Assembly: GCF_001523745.2 (NCBI RefSeq)
Contig: NZ_CP013386.1
Location: 3,100,001-3,164,000, forward strand
Source: Burkholderia mayonis
Lineage (GTDB): Bacteria > Pseudomonadota > Gammaproteobacteria > Burkholderiales > Burkholderiaceae
Reading direction: 5' to 3'
DNA length: 64,000 bases
Shown here piece by piece: positions 17,765 through 26,766 of this stretch (the first letter of the stretch is position 1; every line of letters starts with the position of its first letter). The position numbers and the translations under genes are program-made. Below the pieces are notes generated by a model, which was given only the letters and a program-made list of their open reading frames with translations, did no database searches and was not told where the DNA came from.

Positions 17765-19609
17765 TTACTGCCCCTGCTGTTGCTGCTGCTTCATCTGCAG
17801 CGCCTTCTGCTGACGCAGCAGCACGCGTCGCAGCGCCGTGCGATCCGCGAGGATGCCGTCGTAGAACGTGGCGAGATCCGACTTCATCGCGATCCGCGAA
17901 TGATCGTTCAGATAGATCATGTGGCCGGACGGATAGTTCTTCACGGTCAGGTTCGCCGCCTTGAGCGACGGATCGAGCGGCATCTGCTGCAGCGTGAGCT
18001 CGGTCTGGTGGAACGGCGTCACCGCGTCGAAGTAGCCGTTCGCCGACAGCACCTTGAGGTCCGGGTTCAGGCTCATCGTCGCCGCGAGGTCGCCCGCCGT
18101 GTACAGCGTATTGCCGCCGCCGCGATTCGCGCCCGTCGGATCCGTGTGGCTGAAGTCCCAGTTGTTGAACACCTGGTCGTTCAGATCGACGAACGACGAC
18201 GTCGACACGTACTTCAGGTCGTTGTTGATGTAGTCGTTCCACAGCACCGTGTACGCGCCGCCGATGTTGCTGATCGACGGATCGTTGCTGCCCGAGTTCG
18301 GCAGGATGTACGGCGCGATGCCCTTGCCCGTGTAGTTCGCGCGTCCGTCGTACTGGCCGATCTGGATGCCCGGTACGAGCGTCAGGAAGAACGTGTACGG
18401 CGGGTTGTCGTCCGACGACGGCACGTTGCCGAGCGCGGCCGGATTGCCGAACGTCTGGATCAGCGAGACGGGATCGGTGCCGATGTACGCGCCCATCTGC
18501 TGCGCGGCCGCGAGGTTCAGGTTCAGCCGCACGTTGACGAAGCCGCCGTCCTGCGGATTCGGCGCCTGCGCGAGCGGCGTGAGCACGTTGTCCGCGTAGC
18601 TGCGCGCCTGCACCATGTACGCGTCGAGATCGGTCGGTTTCGGGCTGACGGTCGTCTTGTTCCAGTAGAACGCATCGGCCGCGAGCGTCGGGAAGATGCC
18701 GATCGCGCTCACCGCGTTCGCATAGTCGAGGATCGACGACTGCAGCGTGACCCCGTTGAGCTCGATGCCGTCCTCATGCAGCACCCACGACGTCACTGCG
18801 CTGCGGACAGTGCCGTACGACTCGCCGAACAGGAACTTCGGCGAGTTCCAGCGCGCGTACTTCGTCAGGTAGCGCTGGATGAAGCGGTCGATCGAGTGCG
18901 CGTCCTGGTCGACGCCCCAGAAGTCCTTGTTCTTCGCCGGTGCGATCGCGGCCGAATAGCCGGTGCCGACCGGGTTGATGAACACGAGGTCCGAGCGGTC
19001 GAGGAGGCTCTCCGGGTTGTCGCGCAGCCGATACGGCGCGGGCGGCGTGAAGTTCGGGAACGACGACTGCAGGCGCTTCGGCCCGAACGATCCGAGCAGC
19101 AGGTAGACCGACGACGAGCCCGGGCCGCCGTTGTAGAAGAACGTGACGGGGCGCGGCTTCTTCGGATCGGGATTGTCGAGCGTGTACGCGACGTAGAACA
19201 TCTTCGCATTCGGCTTCGACGTGATCGGGTCGATCGTCACGAGGTGGCCGGCCGTCGCCGTGTAGGTGAGAATCTGGTCGCCGATCTTCACCTGCCGGTG
19301 CACGACCGATGCGCCTTCCGTCGCATCCGTCACCGCGTCGTTCGGGCCGGTGCCGTAGACGTCGTTGTCGAGGTACGGCTGATCTGGCGGTAGCGCGGCG
19401 TTGCTCGTCGCGTCGGTGGCGGTCGTGGCGTTCGCGGATGTCGCCGTGTTCGCGACGTTCGCGGCCGCGAGCGACGGGCTGCCGCCACCGCCGTCATCGC
19501 CGCCGCAAGCGGCGACGAGCAGTGCGGCAAGGGCGGCGGCGACGACCGGCCGTGCCGCCCTGCCCAACCTGAGCGCGAAACCGTCTTTCAAGGACTTCTG
19601 TATCTTCAT
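17765..19609 (-). CDS. S10-family serine carboxypeptidase-like lipoprotein
   Basis: A 614-residue exported peptidase of clan SC, family S10. It has a signal peptide with lipobox (LLVAACGGDDG, Cys35), an Ala/Thr-rich linker, the oxyanion region NGGPGSSS (160-167), and the nucleophile motif GESYG (Ser264). A C-terminal catalytic histidine is seen in YPSGHMIYL. The C-terminus is a glutamine-rich tail (MKQQQQQGQ). S10 enzymes cleave C-terminal residues at acidic pH and are less common in bacteria than in eukaryotes. The terminator at 17634-17672 ends its transcript; no operon partner is visible. Confidence 0.88.
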   Translation of the reverse strand: MKIQKSLKDGFALRLGRAARPVVAAALAALLVAACGGDDGGGGSPSLAAANVANTATSANATTATDATSNAALPPDQPYLDNDVYGTGPNDAVTDATEGASVVHRQVKIGDQILTYTATAGHLVTIDPITSKPNAKMFYVAYTLDNPDPKKPRPVTFFYNGGPGSSSVYLLLGSFGPKRLQSSFPNFTPPAPYRLRDNPESLLDRSDLVFINPVGTGYSAAIAPAKNKDFWGVDQDAHSIDRFIQRYLTKYARWNSPKFLFGESYGTVRSAVTSWVLHEDGIELNGVTLQSSILDYANAVSAIGIFPTLAADAFYWNKTTVSPKPTDLDAYMVQARSYADNVLTPLAQAPNPQDGGFVNVRLNLNLAAAQQMGAYIGTDPVSLIQTFGNPAALGNVPSSDDNPPYTFFLTLVPGIQIGQYDGRANYTGKGIAPYILPNSGSNDPSISNIGGAYTVLWNDYINNDLKYVSTSSFVDLNDQVFNNWDFSHTDPTGANRGGGNTLYTAGDLAATMSLNPDLKVLSANGYFDAVTPFHQTELTLQQMPLDPSLKAANLTVKNYPSGHMIYLNDHSRIAMKSDLATFYDGILADRTALRRVLLRQQKALQMKQQQQQGQ

Positions 19610-20214
19610 TATTGCCCTCTCGAATAGAACGATAAATTCCGCCGATTGAAACGGATGATTTCATCGACGCCCCGCACTAGGAATGCGACCGTTATGCGAC
19701 GCGCACTCCGAGCATTTTCGCCATGCGCAGCATTAGCTGCATGGCATTATTTACCCGCTCGAATTTCCGGCTTGACGCACTGGAATCAATTCCAGAATAA
19801 AATCGGCGATCGAAATGCCGATCGCGCGGGACGCCCCCTGCGCTCCGAGTAGACAAGACCGCCCCTGCGCGCAGCCAGGTTGCCGCACGCATTATTTTTT
19901 CGAAGAAAACAATCCTCACTCGATTTTCGAATAATCATCGACCGGCAATTCCATTCGATTTTTTCGAAAACCAAAAATGATTTTGAAAGGATTATTTAAC
20001 GAATCAGAAATATATTAGTCGCATGTATTTTTTAAAAATATGAGCAAATACCGGCGCATATTAGAAGCGCCCGACCACAACGTAAAGTAAGAATTTGTTA
20101 CAGAGAAATCCGGGAATGGCGCCGATGCGGCGAATACGCATCGGCCAATGAAAACGGCCGGCCGCACGTGCGTGCGGGCCGGCCGTCGCGACAGAAAAAC
20201 GTGCGTCGCGTGCG
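19610..20214. other. AT-rich intergenic region
   Basis: About 600 bases between two minus-strand genes. The part from about 19880 to 20110 is unusually AT-rich. No credible gene. The side next to 19610 should hold the promoter of the S10 gene; the other side holds the terminator of the oligomer hydrolase. Confidence 0.5.
20151..20186 (-). terminator. Terminator of the 3HB-oligomer hydrolase gene
   Basis: On the complement, a GC-rich stem (CGGCCGGCC...GGCCGGCCG with one bulged base) is followed by TTTTC. It begins about 30 bp past the stop at 20215. Confidence 0.65.
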
Positions 20215-22317
20215 TCAGAGCGGCACGTCGATCACCCCCGCGTTCACCGTGATCGCATTCGCGCCCGGCGACTGGACGATCGGCGGCAGATTCGCCGTCG
20301 TCAGTGCGGGCGCGGCGCCCGGCACGCCGCCGCGCGGCACCGTGCGGATCACCTGCGACGGCGGCAGCGGCGCGCCGTTCTTCAGGTGGTTCCACATCAG
20401 GTTGAGCGCCTGCTCGTCGTAGTAGTGAACGGGCACGAAGCGCGTGTCGAAGCCGGGCGCCGGCAGGAACGCATCGAAGTGCTGGCCGTTCGTCACTTCG
20501 TAGAACGATAGCTGGCTCGCGCCGCCCTCGATCGCGCTGTTCTGCGCGACGTACGCGCGCGACGCGTGATTGACCGGCACGAGCGCGTCGCTGCGGCCAT
20601 GCACGATGATCGCTGGCTTGTGCTGCAGGTTCGCGTTCACGCGCACCGCATCGACGTTCGCCGCGATGCCGAGCTGGCTCGCGGTCCATAGCTGGCGCAG
20701 GCACAGCGCGCCCGCAAAGCTCGCGTCCGGCGTCGCGAGCCGGTGGTCGACGCCGGACGCGACGCCGTTGAACACGAGATTGATCCCGTTTGTCGGCGGC
20801 ACCCCGTTGCCCGCGCCGAACAGGTTCGTCATCGGCGACGTGGCGGGCGCGGCGACGGCGCCCGTCGCCGGGTTCGTCGTCGCGAAGCTGAAGTTGCACA
20901 GGTTGTCGCTGACGCGCGATCGCGTGTAGGCGTTCGCATACGTGACCGCAATCGCCGGGATTGCCTGCGAATCCCACATCGGCGCCTGCAGCAGGTCGGA
21001 ATCAGCGAGATACCCGGCCGCGTGCAGCCGCGCGAGCGCGTCGCTCGCCTGGCTCTGCGTGTCCGCGCCCGAGACGAGCCCGGCCGCCGCGAGCGTCGCG
21101 CAGCGCTGGACGCGAATCGACTGCGTGACGCTCGTCGGCAGCGCGCTGAGGTACGGCGCGCCCGTCGCGGCCGGCGCCGCCGCCGCGCACGGCTGCAGCA
21201 GGTTCGCGAGCGTCGCGTAATCGGCGAGCGGCCGGCCGAACGACGGCACGGGCGCGCCGCCCTGCTCGACCGTCACGCCGGGCGTCAATCGCACATTGAT
21301 CTGCGGCTCGCCGACGACGACCGCGGTGATCCAGCCGCGCGTATCCTGCTCGGCCGCCGCGAGCGCCGAACCGCCGCCGTTGCTGACCGAGGCGGCGATC
21401 GTCGTGATGTCGCCCGGCCGATAGCGAATGCCGTGGCGCGTGCCGTCGACGACGGGGCCGAGCTGCTCGTTCAGCGCCCAATACGCGAACTCGACCGCCT
21501 GCAACGTCACACGTCCCCAGTCCTGCTCGGGATTCTGTTGCGAATGCGCGTGCTTGTACGCGTAGCGGTTCGGAAATGCGCTGTTGAACGCGGCGAGCGC
21601 GCTGCTCGATTCGCTCGCGGTGAAGAGGCTCGCGCTGCCGGCGCTCGATGCGCTCGCGAGCGTGCCGTCGATCAGCGTGACGAGGCCCGTGCCGATCTCG
21701 TGCGCGCCGTTGCCGCCGCCCTTGTCGTTGTACGCGACCGCGCAGCCGCGCTTCAGGCCCCACTCGCCCGCTGCCGCGATCGCGCCGTACACGCCGCGCG
21801 AGCCCGACGCCGTCGCCGTCACGATGCACGGATTCGCCGGATCGAAGCTCGCCGGCACCTGCACGAGCAGCGTGACGTTCTTGCGGCCGCTGCCGTCGTC
21901 GGAGTACGCGAGATATTCGGTGCCGGGAATCTTGCCTTCGCCGAGCGTGTCGTTGCCGTCGAGATCGACGTTCGGCCCCCAGAAGCGCCCGTAGCCGCCG
22001 TTCGCCGTGATGTCGACGAGCGCGCGATAGTTCGAGTAGATCGCAAGACGCCGCAGCTCCGCCGCGGTCGGCTGCGCCGGATTCACGAAGCCGGGCCGCG
22101 TGTCGCTGCCCAAGCCCGTCCTGCCGAGTCCCGCCGTCAGCAGATCGTCGCTGACGCCGTCATAAGCCGTCGTGCGCACGCTGCCCGAAACGAAGTCGGG
22201 CAGCACGTTCACCTGTGCGTTGTCGTCGCTGTGGCAGGCGCCGAGCAGCACACTGCCGAAGAGCGCGAGCGCCAGCATCGACGCACGCTTCGATCCGCCC
22301 CTGATCGTCGTCATCAT
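20215..22317 (-). CDS. D-(-)-3-hydroxybutyrate oligomer hydrolase
   Basis: A 700-residue exported enzyme (699 if the second ATG at 22314 is used) that hydrolyses dimers and oligomers of 3-hydroxybutyrate released from poly-3-hydroxybutyrate. A signal peptide with lipobox-like VLLGACHSDD is followed by the family sequence (DLDGNDTLGEGKIPGTEYLAYSDDGSGRKNVTLLVQVP in part). The nucleophile serine is in SVSNGGGSA (about residue 311-312) and a HGRSD-ALVPVNH segment lies near the C-terminus. Length matches the Burkholderia/Ralstonia 3HBOH family exactly. It is a single gene with its own terminator. Confidence 0.92.
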   Translation of the reverse strand: MMTTIRGGSKRASMLALALFGSVLLGACHSDDNAQVNVLPDFVSGSVRTTAYDGVSDDLLTAGLGRTGLGSDTRPGFVNPAQPTAAELRRLAIYSNYRALVDITANGGYGRFWGPNVDLDGNDTLGEGKIPGTEYLAYSDDGSGRKNVTLLVQVPASFDPANPCIVTATASGSRGVYGAIAAAGEWGLKRGCAVAYNDKGGGNGAHEIGTGLVTLIDGTLASASSAGSASLFTASESSSALAAFNSAFPNRYAYKHAHSQQNPEQDWGRVTLQAVEFAYWALNEQLGPVVDGTRHGIRYRPGDITTIAASVSNGGGSALAAAEQDTRGWITAVVVGEPQINVRLTPGVTVEQGGAPVPSFGRPLADYATLANLLQPCAAAAPAATGAPYLSALPTSVTQSIRVQRCATLAAAGLVSGADTQSQASDALARLHAAGYLADSDLLQAPMWDSQAIPAIAVTYANAYTRSRVSDNLCNFSFATTNPATGAVAAPATSPMTNLFGAGNGVPPTNGINLVFNGVASGVDHRLATPDASFAGALCLRQLWTASQLGIAANVDAVRVNANLQHKPAIIVHGRSDALVPVNHASRAYVAQNSAIEGGASQLSFYEVTNGQHFDAFLPAPGFDTRFVPVHYYDEQALNLMWNHLKNGAPLPPSQVIRTVPRGGVPGAAPALTTANLPPIVQSPGANAITVNAGVIDVPL

Positions 22318-22431
22318 CGCCCCCAGTCTGCTTGGTTGGTTCGAATCGCTCGATCGTCGAGCTGCGCGCGCCGAGCCGAAGCCCGGCCGGCGCGCGCGGC
22401 GGGCGGCGTCGCTGCGCCGCCCCCCATCGCC

Positions 22432-22809
22432 TCACTGCGGCTGCACGGACAGCTTGTTGTTGACCGACGCGACGCCCGACACGCCCTTCGCGGCGTCGAC
22501 GGCCTTGTCGATCTGCGACGCGTCCGGCACTGATCCCTCGAGCGTCACGACGCCGCCCTTCGCACGCACAGTGACGTTCGACACGTTCACGCCGTTCACC
22601 TTCGAAATCGCCTTGCGCACCGCATAGCCGAGCTTGCGGTTCGACTGGCGCGCGGCCTTCGCGGCGGCCTTCGACGCGCTCGGCGTGGCGGCGGGCGCGT
22701 TCGCGCCGGTCGACTCGGTCGCCGCGCCGCTCGCCTGCGCGAATGCGTTGCCGAAGACAAGCGCCGCGACGATCATGCCTCCGACTGCCTTCGATACGAT
22801 CGATTTCAT
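22432..22809 (-). CDS. BON-domain periplasmic protein
   Basis: A 125-residue exported protein: signal peptide (MKSIVSKAVGGMIVAALVFGNAFA), an Ala-rich linker, then one BON domain from about residue 55 (KLGYAVRKAISKVNGVNVSNVTVRAKGGVVTLEGSVPD...GVASVNNKLSV). BON domains bind membranes or envelope components, and single-domain members (OsmY-like) are often stress-induced. ATG 22809 is preceded by caggag on the coding strand. It is not in an obvious operon. Confidence 0.88.
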   Translation of the reverse strand: MKSIVSKAVGGMIVAALVFGNAFAQASGAATESTGANAPAATPSASKAAAKAARQSNRKLGYAVRKAISKVNGVNVSNVTVRAKGGVVTLEGSVPDASQIDKAVDAAKGVSGVASVNNKLSVQPQ

Positions 22810-23251
22810 GCGTTCTCCTGATTCCGGTGGTTTCGACGGGAACCGCGACTGCGGGCGATGCTCGGTCCGAATGCGGACCGCGATGCGTCGTCGCGCGGCG
22901 CCGCATGGCGGCTGCGCGAGATGATGCGGGAAAAGCGCCGGCCGGGAATCGAGCCGGATGCGAACCGGCGCGGCGGGCCGGAACCGAACCCACCGCGCGC
23001 CGGGCCGCGTCGCCGCGCCGGAAAGACGTGCGGCAGCCGGCGCGCGGCCGTTGCGGCGGATGCAGCCGCGCCGGCCGGCACCCGCGCGCTTGCGTTCGCC
23101 AGCTGAACGCAAACGCGCGACGGCCCTGCACAATGTAATCCACAGTCCGCGCACGCGCCAAGTTCTCGTGCTGCGGCGCGGCGCACCGCACTGCCGCAGC
23201 GGCGTCGAACTCGGGTACCATCGCCGCGAACAGCCCCCTGCCGTCAGTCTC
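22810..23251. other. Divergent intergenic region
   Basis: About 440 GC-rich bases separating the BON gene (minus) from the TAXI gene (plus). No supported gene, and I see no clear operator. Confidence 0.35.
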
Positions 23252-24679
23252 ATGAAGCCAGCCCAACCTCGCCGTCACCGGCCCCATCGCATCGTCGCCC
23301 GCTTCGTCGCGGTGTCGTGGCGCGATCTCGCGATGTCGATCGGGCCGACTGTCGTGCTGTCGATCGCCGCGATCTGGCTCGCGATCGCGCTGATCCAGCC
23401 CGCGCCGCCGACGTCGCTGACGATCTCGGCAGGTCCGCCCGGCAGCACGAACTGGCGCGCCGCGCAGCGGTACAAGCAGATTCTCGCGAAGAACGGCGTG
23501 ACGCTCGACGTGCTCGAATCCGAGGGCTCGGCCGAAAACCTCGCGCGGCTGTCGGATCCGGCGCAAAAAGTCGACGTCGGCTTCGTCCAGAGCGGCATCG
23601 AGCAAAAGGAGAAGCAGGAGAATCTCGTCTCGCTCGGCAGCGTCGGCTACGTGCCGCTCGCAATCCTCTATCGCGGGCCCAAGATCGAGCGGCTGTCGCA
23701 GTTCAAGGGCAAGCGGCTCGCGCTCGGCGCCGAGGGCGCGGGCGCGCACGAACTCGGCCTCGCGCTCCTCAAGATGAACGGCATCGCGCCGGGCGGCGCG
23801 ACCGAGCTGCTGCCGCTCTCCGGCGAAGACGCGGCGCGCGCGCTCATCGACGGCAAGATCGATGCCGCGTTCCTGTCCGGCGACTCGACGCAGATTCCCG
23901 TGATGGCGAAGCTGTTTCGTTCGCCCGGCGTGCATTTCTATTCGTTTACGCAGGCCGAGGCGTACACGCGGCGCTTCGCGTACCTGACCGACATCACGCT
24001 GCCGATGGGCGTCTACGATCCGGGCGCGAACCTGCCGCCGTCGGACATCCACACGCTGTCGCCGACCGTCGAGCTGATCGCGCGCGACACGCTGCACCCC
24101 GCGCTGTCCGACCTCCTCGTCGAGGCCGCACGCGAAGTGCACGGCCGCGCGACGATCCTGCAGCGCGCGGGCGAATTTCCGTCGCCCGTCACGCACAGCA
24201 GCTTCCCGCTGTCCGACGACGCCGCGCGCTACTACAAGTCCGGCAAGACGTTCCTGTACCGGAAGCTGCCGTTCTGGGTCGCGAGCCTCGTCGACCGGCT
24301 GCTCTTCATCGCCGTGCCGCTCATCGTCGTGCTGATTCCGGGGCTGCGGCTCGTGCCGTCGCTGTACGGCTGGCGCGTGCGCTCGCGGATCTACCGCTGG
24401 TACGGCGCGCTCATCGCGCTCGAGCGCAGCGCGCTCGGCGAGCACACCGCGCAAGAGCGCGTCGTGCTGCTCGACAAGCTCGACGACGTCGAGGAATCGG
24501 TCAACCGGATGAAGATGCCGCTCGCCTACGCAGGCCAGTTCTACGTGCTGCGAGAGCACATCGGCTTCGTCCGCGAGCGGCTGCTCGCGCGCGAACACGA
24601 GATGTCGTCGCCCGCCGCGGCGAATGCGCAGGCGACGCCGAAACCCGCCGACGCGCCGCCCGCCTCGGGCGGCGCTTGA
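23252..24679 (+). CDS. TAXI-family TRAP transporter solute-binding protein with membrane anchors
   Basis: A 475-residue protein. A single hydrophobic N-terminal segment (about 28-50: MSIGPTVVLSIAAIWLAIAL) is followed by a TAXI/NMT1-like periplasmic binding domain. Its motifs are ISAGPPGSTNWRAAQRYKQIL, LKMNGIAPGGATELLPLSGEDAARALIDGKIDAAFLSGD. A second membrane segment near 355-380 (LLFIAVPLIVVLIPGLRLVPSLYGW) leads to a cytosolic-looking C-terminal part with a coiled-coil flavour. Such two-anchor TAXI proteins occur without DctQM membrane subunits; none is nearby here. Role possibly sensing rather than transport; ligand unknown. Confidence 0.82.
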   Translation: MKPAQPRRHRPHRIVARFVAVSWRDLAMSIGPTVVLSIAAIWLAIALIQPAPPTSLTISAGPPGSTNWRAAQRYKQILAKNGVTLDVLESEGSAENLARLSDPAQKVDVGFVQSGIEQKEKQENLVSLGSVGYVPLAILYRGPKIERLSQFKGKRLALGAEGAGAHELGLALLKMNGIAPGGATELLPLSGEDAARALIDGKIDAAFLSGDSTQIPVMAKLFRSPGVHFYSFTQAEAYTRRFAYLTDITLPMGVYDPGANLPPSDIHTLSPTVELIARDTLHPALSDLLVEAAREVHGRATILQRAGEFPSPVTHSSFPLSDDAARYYKSGKTFLYRKLPFWVASLVDRLLFIAVPLIVVLIPGLRLVPSLYGWRVRSRIYRWYGALIALERSALGEHTAQERVVLLDKLDDVEESVNRMKMPLAYAGQFYVLREHIGFVRERLLAREHEMSSPAAANAQATPKPADAPPASGGA

Positions 24680-24776
24680 GCCGAAAATCCGTCGCGGCGG
24701 CTGCAATTGCCTGCGCCGCCGCGTAACATTCAATCACGAGGCCGCGCGTCGCGTCCTTTTCCTCAGGAGACACTCC

Positions 24777-25415
24777 ATGACCGTCGGCCTCGACGCCTCC
24801 CAGCCGATATGGTTCTACGACTTCCTGTCGCCGTTCTCGTATCTGCTGCTGGAGCAGCACGACAAATGGCCCAGCATCGCGTTCGCGCTCGCGCCAGTGG
24901 CGCTCGCCGATCTGCATCGCCACTGGGGCCACCGTCCCGCCTCCGACGTGCCCGCGAAGCGCGTCTTCACTTATCGGCACGCGCTCTTTCGCGCGGAGCA
25001 GCTCGGCATCCCGTTCAAGATGCCGCCCGCGCATCCGTTCGATTCGACGCGCCTGCTGCTGCTCGCGATCGCGCTCGACTCGGACGTCCAGGCGATTCAC
25101 GAGATCTTTCGCTTCGTCTGGCGCGAAGGCCGCGATCCGTCGGCGCCCGACAACTTCGCCGAACTGTGCGGCCGCGTCGGCATCGCACACGACGACGAGC
25201 GGCTCACGTCGGACGAAACCGTCTCGCAGCTACGCCGCAACACCGACGATGCGATCACCTTCGGCGTATTCGGCGTGCCGACCTTCTGGCTGAACCACCA
25301 GCTCTTCTGGGGCGAGGACGCACTGCCGATGGTGCTTTATTGCGCGCGCACGCCGAGCTGGCTCGAATCGAGCGAAGTGAGGCGAATCAGCGCGCTGCCG
25401 TCCGGACTCGCATGA
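24777..25415 (+). CDS. DsbA-family oxidoreductase / 2-hydroxychromene-2-carboxylate isomerase-like
   Basis: A 212-residue cytosolic thioredoxin-fold protein of the DsbA/kappa-GST group. The N-terminal strand reads IWFYDFLSPFSYLLLEQ, where DsbA's CxxC is replaced by SPFS, as in the HCCA isomerase/kappa-class branch. Conserved parts are HPFDSTRLLLLAIAL and the cis-proline loop FGVFGVPTFWLN. ATG 24777 follows tcaggaga. HCCA isomerases act in naphthalene breakdown with glutathione, but no such pathway is nearby, so the substrate is open. A LysR gene follows 73 bp later. Confidence 0.85.
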   Translation: MTVGLDASQPIWFYDFLSPFSYLLLEQHDKWPSIAFALAPVALADLHRHWGHRPASDVPAKRVFTYRHALFRAEQLGIPFKMPPAHPFDSTRLLLLAIALDSDVQAIHEIFRFVWREGRDPSAPDNFAELCGRVGIAHDDERLTSDETVSQLRRNTDDAITFGVFGVPTFWLNHQLFWGEDALPMVLYCARTPSWLESSEVRRISALPSGLA

Positions 25416-25488
25416 CATCGCCCGCCTTTGCGCGCCGCGGGCGCGCGATGCGCCGCGCCCGCGCCTGACGCCGCCTTCCCCGCTGCAG

Positions 25489-26436
25489 ATGCAATCGAAT
25501 CAAGACAGCACCGCGTCGCTCGACATCCGGCTCGTGCGCGTGCTTCGCACGCTGCTCGTCGAGCGCAGCGTGACGCAAGCGGCGCTGCGCCTGAACCAGA
25601 CCCAGCCCGCGATCAGCGCCGCGCTGCGCAAGCTGCGCGACGCGCTCGGCGACCCGCTCCTCGTGCGCGGCAAGACGGGCATGGTGCCGACCGAGTACGG
25701 CGCATCGCTCCTCGATGCCGCCGAGCGCGCGCTGCGCGACGTCGACTTCGTCGCGACGCCGCACGGGCCGTTCGATCCCGACACCGCGCGCCGCACGTTC
25801 CGGATCGCCGCGCCCGATTATCTGAACGACTTCTTCATGCCGACGCTGATCGCGCGCTTTCGCGCGGCGGCGCCGCACGCGCGGCTCGAGATCGATTCGC
25901 TCAATCCGTCGCTCGATCACGCGGCCGCGCTCGATTCGGGCGCGCTCGATCTCGTGATCGGCAACTGGCCGAAGCCCGACGCGCGCTTCGTGCGCGCGGA
26001 CCTGTTCTCGGACACCGTGGTCTGCCTGATGCGGCGCGACCATCCGCTCGCGCGCGCGCCGCTCACGCGCGACGCGTACGCGAACGCCGCGCATCTCGCA
26101 CCCGCGCCGTACATCGGCGCGCGGCACAACGCGATCGAGCTCGGCCTCGCGCGCGCGGGGATCGCGCGGCACGTCGTCGCGACGCTGCCATACTTCGGGC
26201 TCGTGCCGCAGGTGCTACTGCAATCGGACCTGATCTTCACGACGACGCGCCGCTTCGCGATCCATTACGCGCAGTTGCTGCCGCTCGTCGTCGTCGAGGC
26301 GCCCGTGCCATTTCCGCGCATCCGCTGCTATCAGCTCCGGCATCCGGCGCCCGATCGGCCAACCGACGTCGATTGGCTGAGCGCGTTGATGACTGACGTG
26401 TCGGCGGAGCTGACGATGCGCGGAAGGCGGCGGTAG
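25489..26436 (+). CDS. LysR-family transcriptional regulator
   Basis: A 315-residue regulator. The N-terminal winged HTH (about 10-70: LVRVLRTLLVERSVTQAALRLNQTQPAISAALRKLRDALGDPLLVRG) is followed by a substrate-binding domain (RRTFRIAAPDYLNDFFMPTLIARFR onward). The recognition helix with QPAISAALRKLR resembles the NodD/LinR-like branch. It lies downstream of the DsbA-family gene in the same direction and may be cotranscribed. A hexanucleotide repeat array begins 35 bp past its stop. Confidence 0.9.
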   Translation: MQSNQDSTASLDIRLVRVLRTLLVERSVTQAALRLNQTQPAISAALRKLRDALGDPLLVRGKTGMVPTEYGASLLDAAERALRDVDFVATPHGPFDPDTARRTFRIAAPDYLNDFFMPTLIARFRAAAPHARLEIDSLNPSLDHAAALDSGALDLVIGNWPKPDARFVRADLFSDTVVCLMRRDHPLARAPLTRDAYANAAHLAPAPYIGARHNAIELGLARAGIARHVVATLPYFGLVPQVLLQSDLIFTTTRRFAIHYAQLLPLVVVEAPVPFPRIRCYQLRHPAPDRPTDVDWLSALMTDVSAELTMRGRRR

Positions 26437-26766
26437 GCGGTAGGCGGTAGGCAGTAGCGGTCGCGGTCGCGGTTGCCGTTGCCGTTGCGGTTGCCGTTGC
26501 CGTTGCCGTTGCCGTTGCGGTTGCGGTTGCGGTTGCGGTTGCGGTTGCGGTTGCGGTTGCGGTTGCGGTTGCCGTTGCGGTTGCCGTTGCCGGCTGCACG
26601 CCGCGTTGCATTCGTTCATCGACGCACGCATCGAGCTACTGAAATTCAAACGACCGGCGGCATCACACCGTTGCGATGCGCGGATCGCGCGCACGTGGCG
26701 TACACGTCGACGGCCGCATCGCTCACTGTCGATCGCCCCGCCCGAGTCGCCGGCGCGCAGCGCCGC
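26437..26766. other. Intergenic region holding the hexamer array
   Basis: About 330 bases between convergent genes (LysR on plus, ABC permease on minus). Apart from the 26472-26591 repeat I see no gene and no clear terminator. Confidence 0.45.
26472..26591 (+). repeat. Hexanucleotide tandem repeat, 20 units (GTTGCG/GTTGCC)
   Basis: Exactly 20 uninterrupted 6-bp units: 11 are GTTGCG and 9 are GTTGCC, with a homogeneous block of GTTGCG (units 8-16) inside mixed flanks. Related units (GCGGTC, and GGTAGGC before that) extend the array leftward to about 26435. It is intergenic between the LysR stop and the permease stop. Perfect short arrays of this kind usually vary in copy number by slippage. 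Confidence 0.95.

Noticed and set aside
19692..19974. Short minus-strand frames in the AT-rich intergenic region
   Set aside because: They overlap each other in different frames, lack ribosome binding sites and have no recognisable sequence.
26473..26611. Long open frames across the hexanucleotide array, giving Leu-Pro/Arg or Ala-Thr repeats
   Set aside because: A 6-bp repeat has no stops in most frames, so open reading is automatic. No start site with a ribosome binding signal and no conserved flanks are present.
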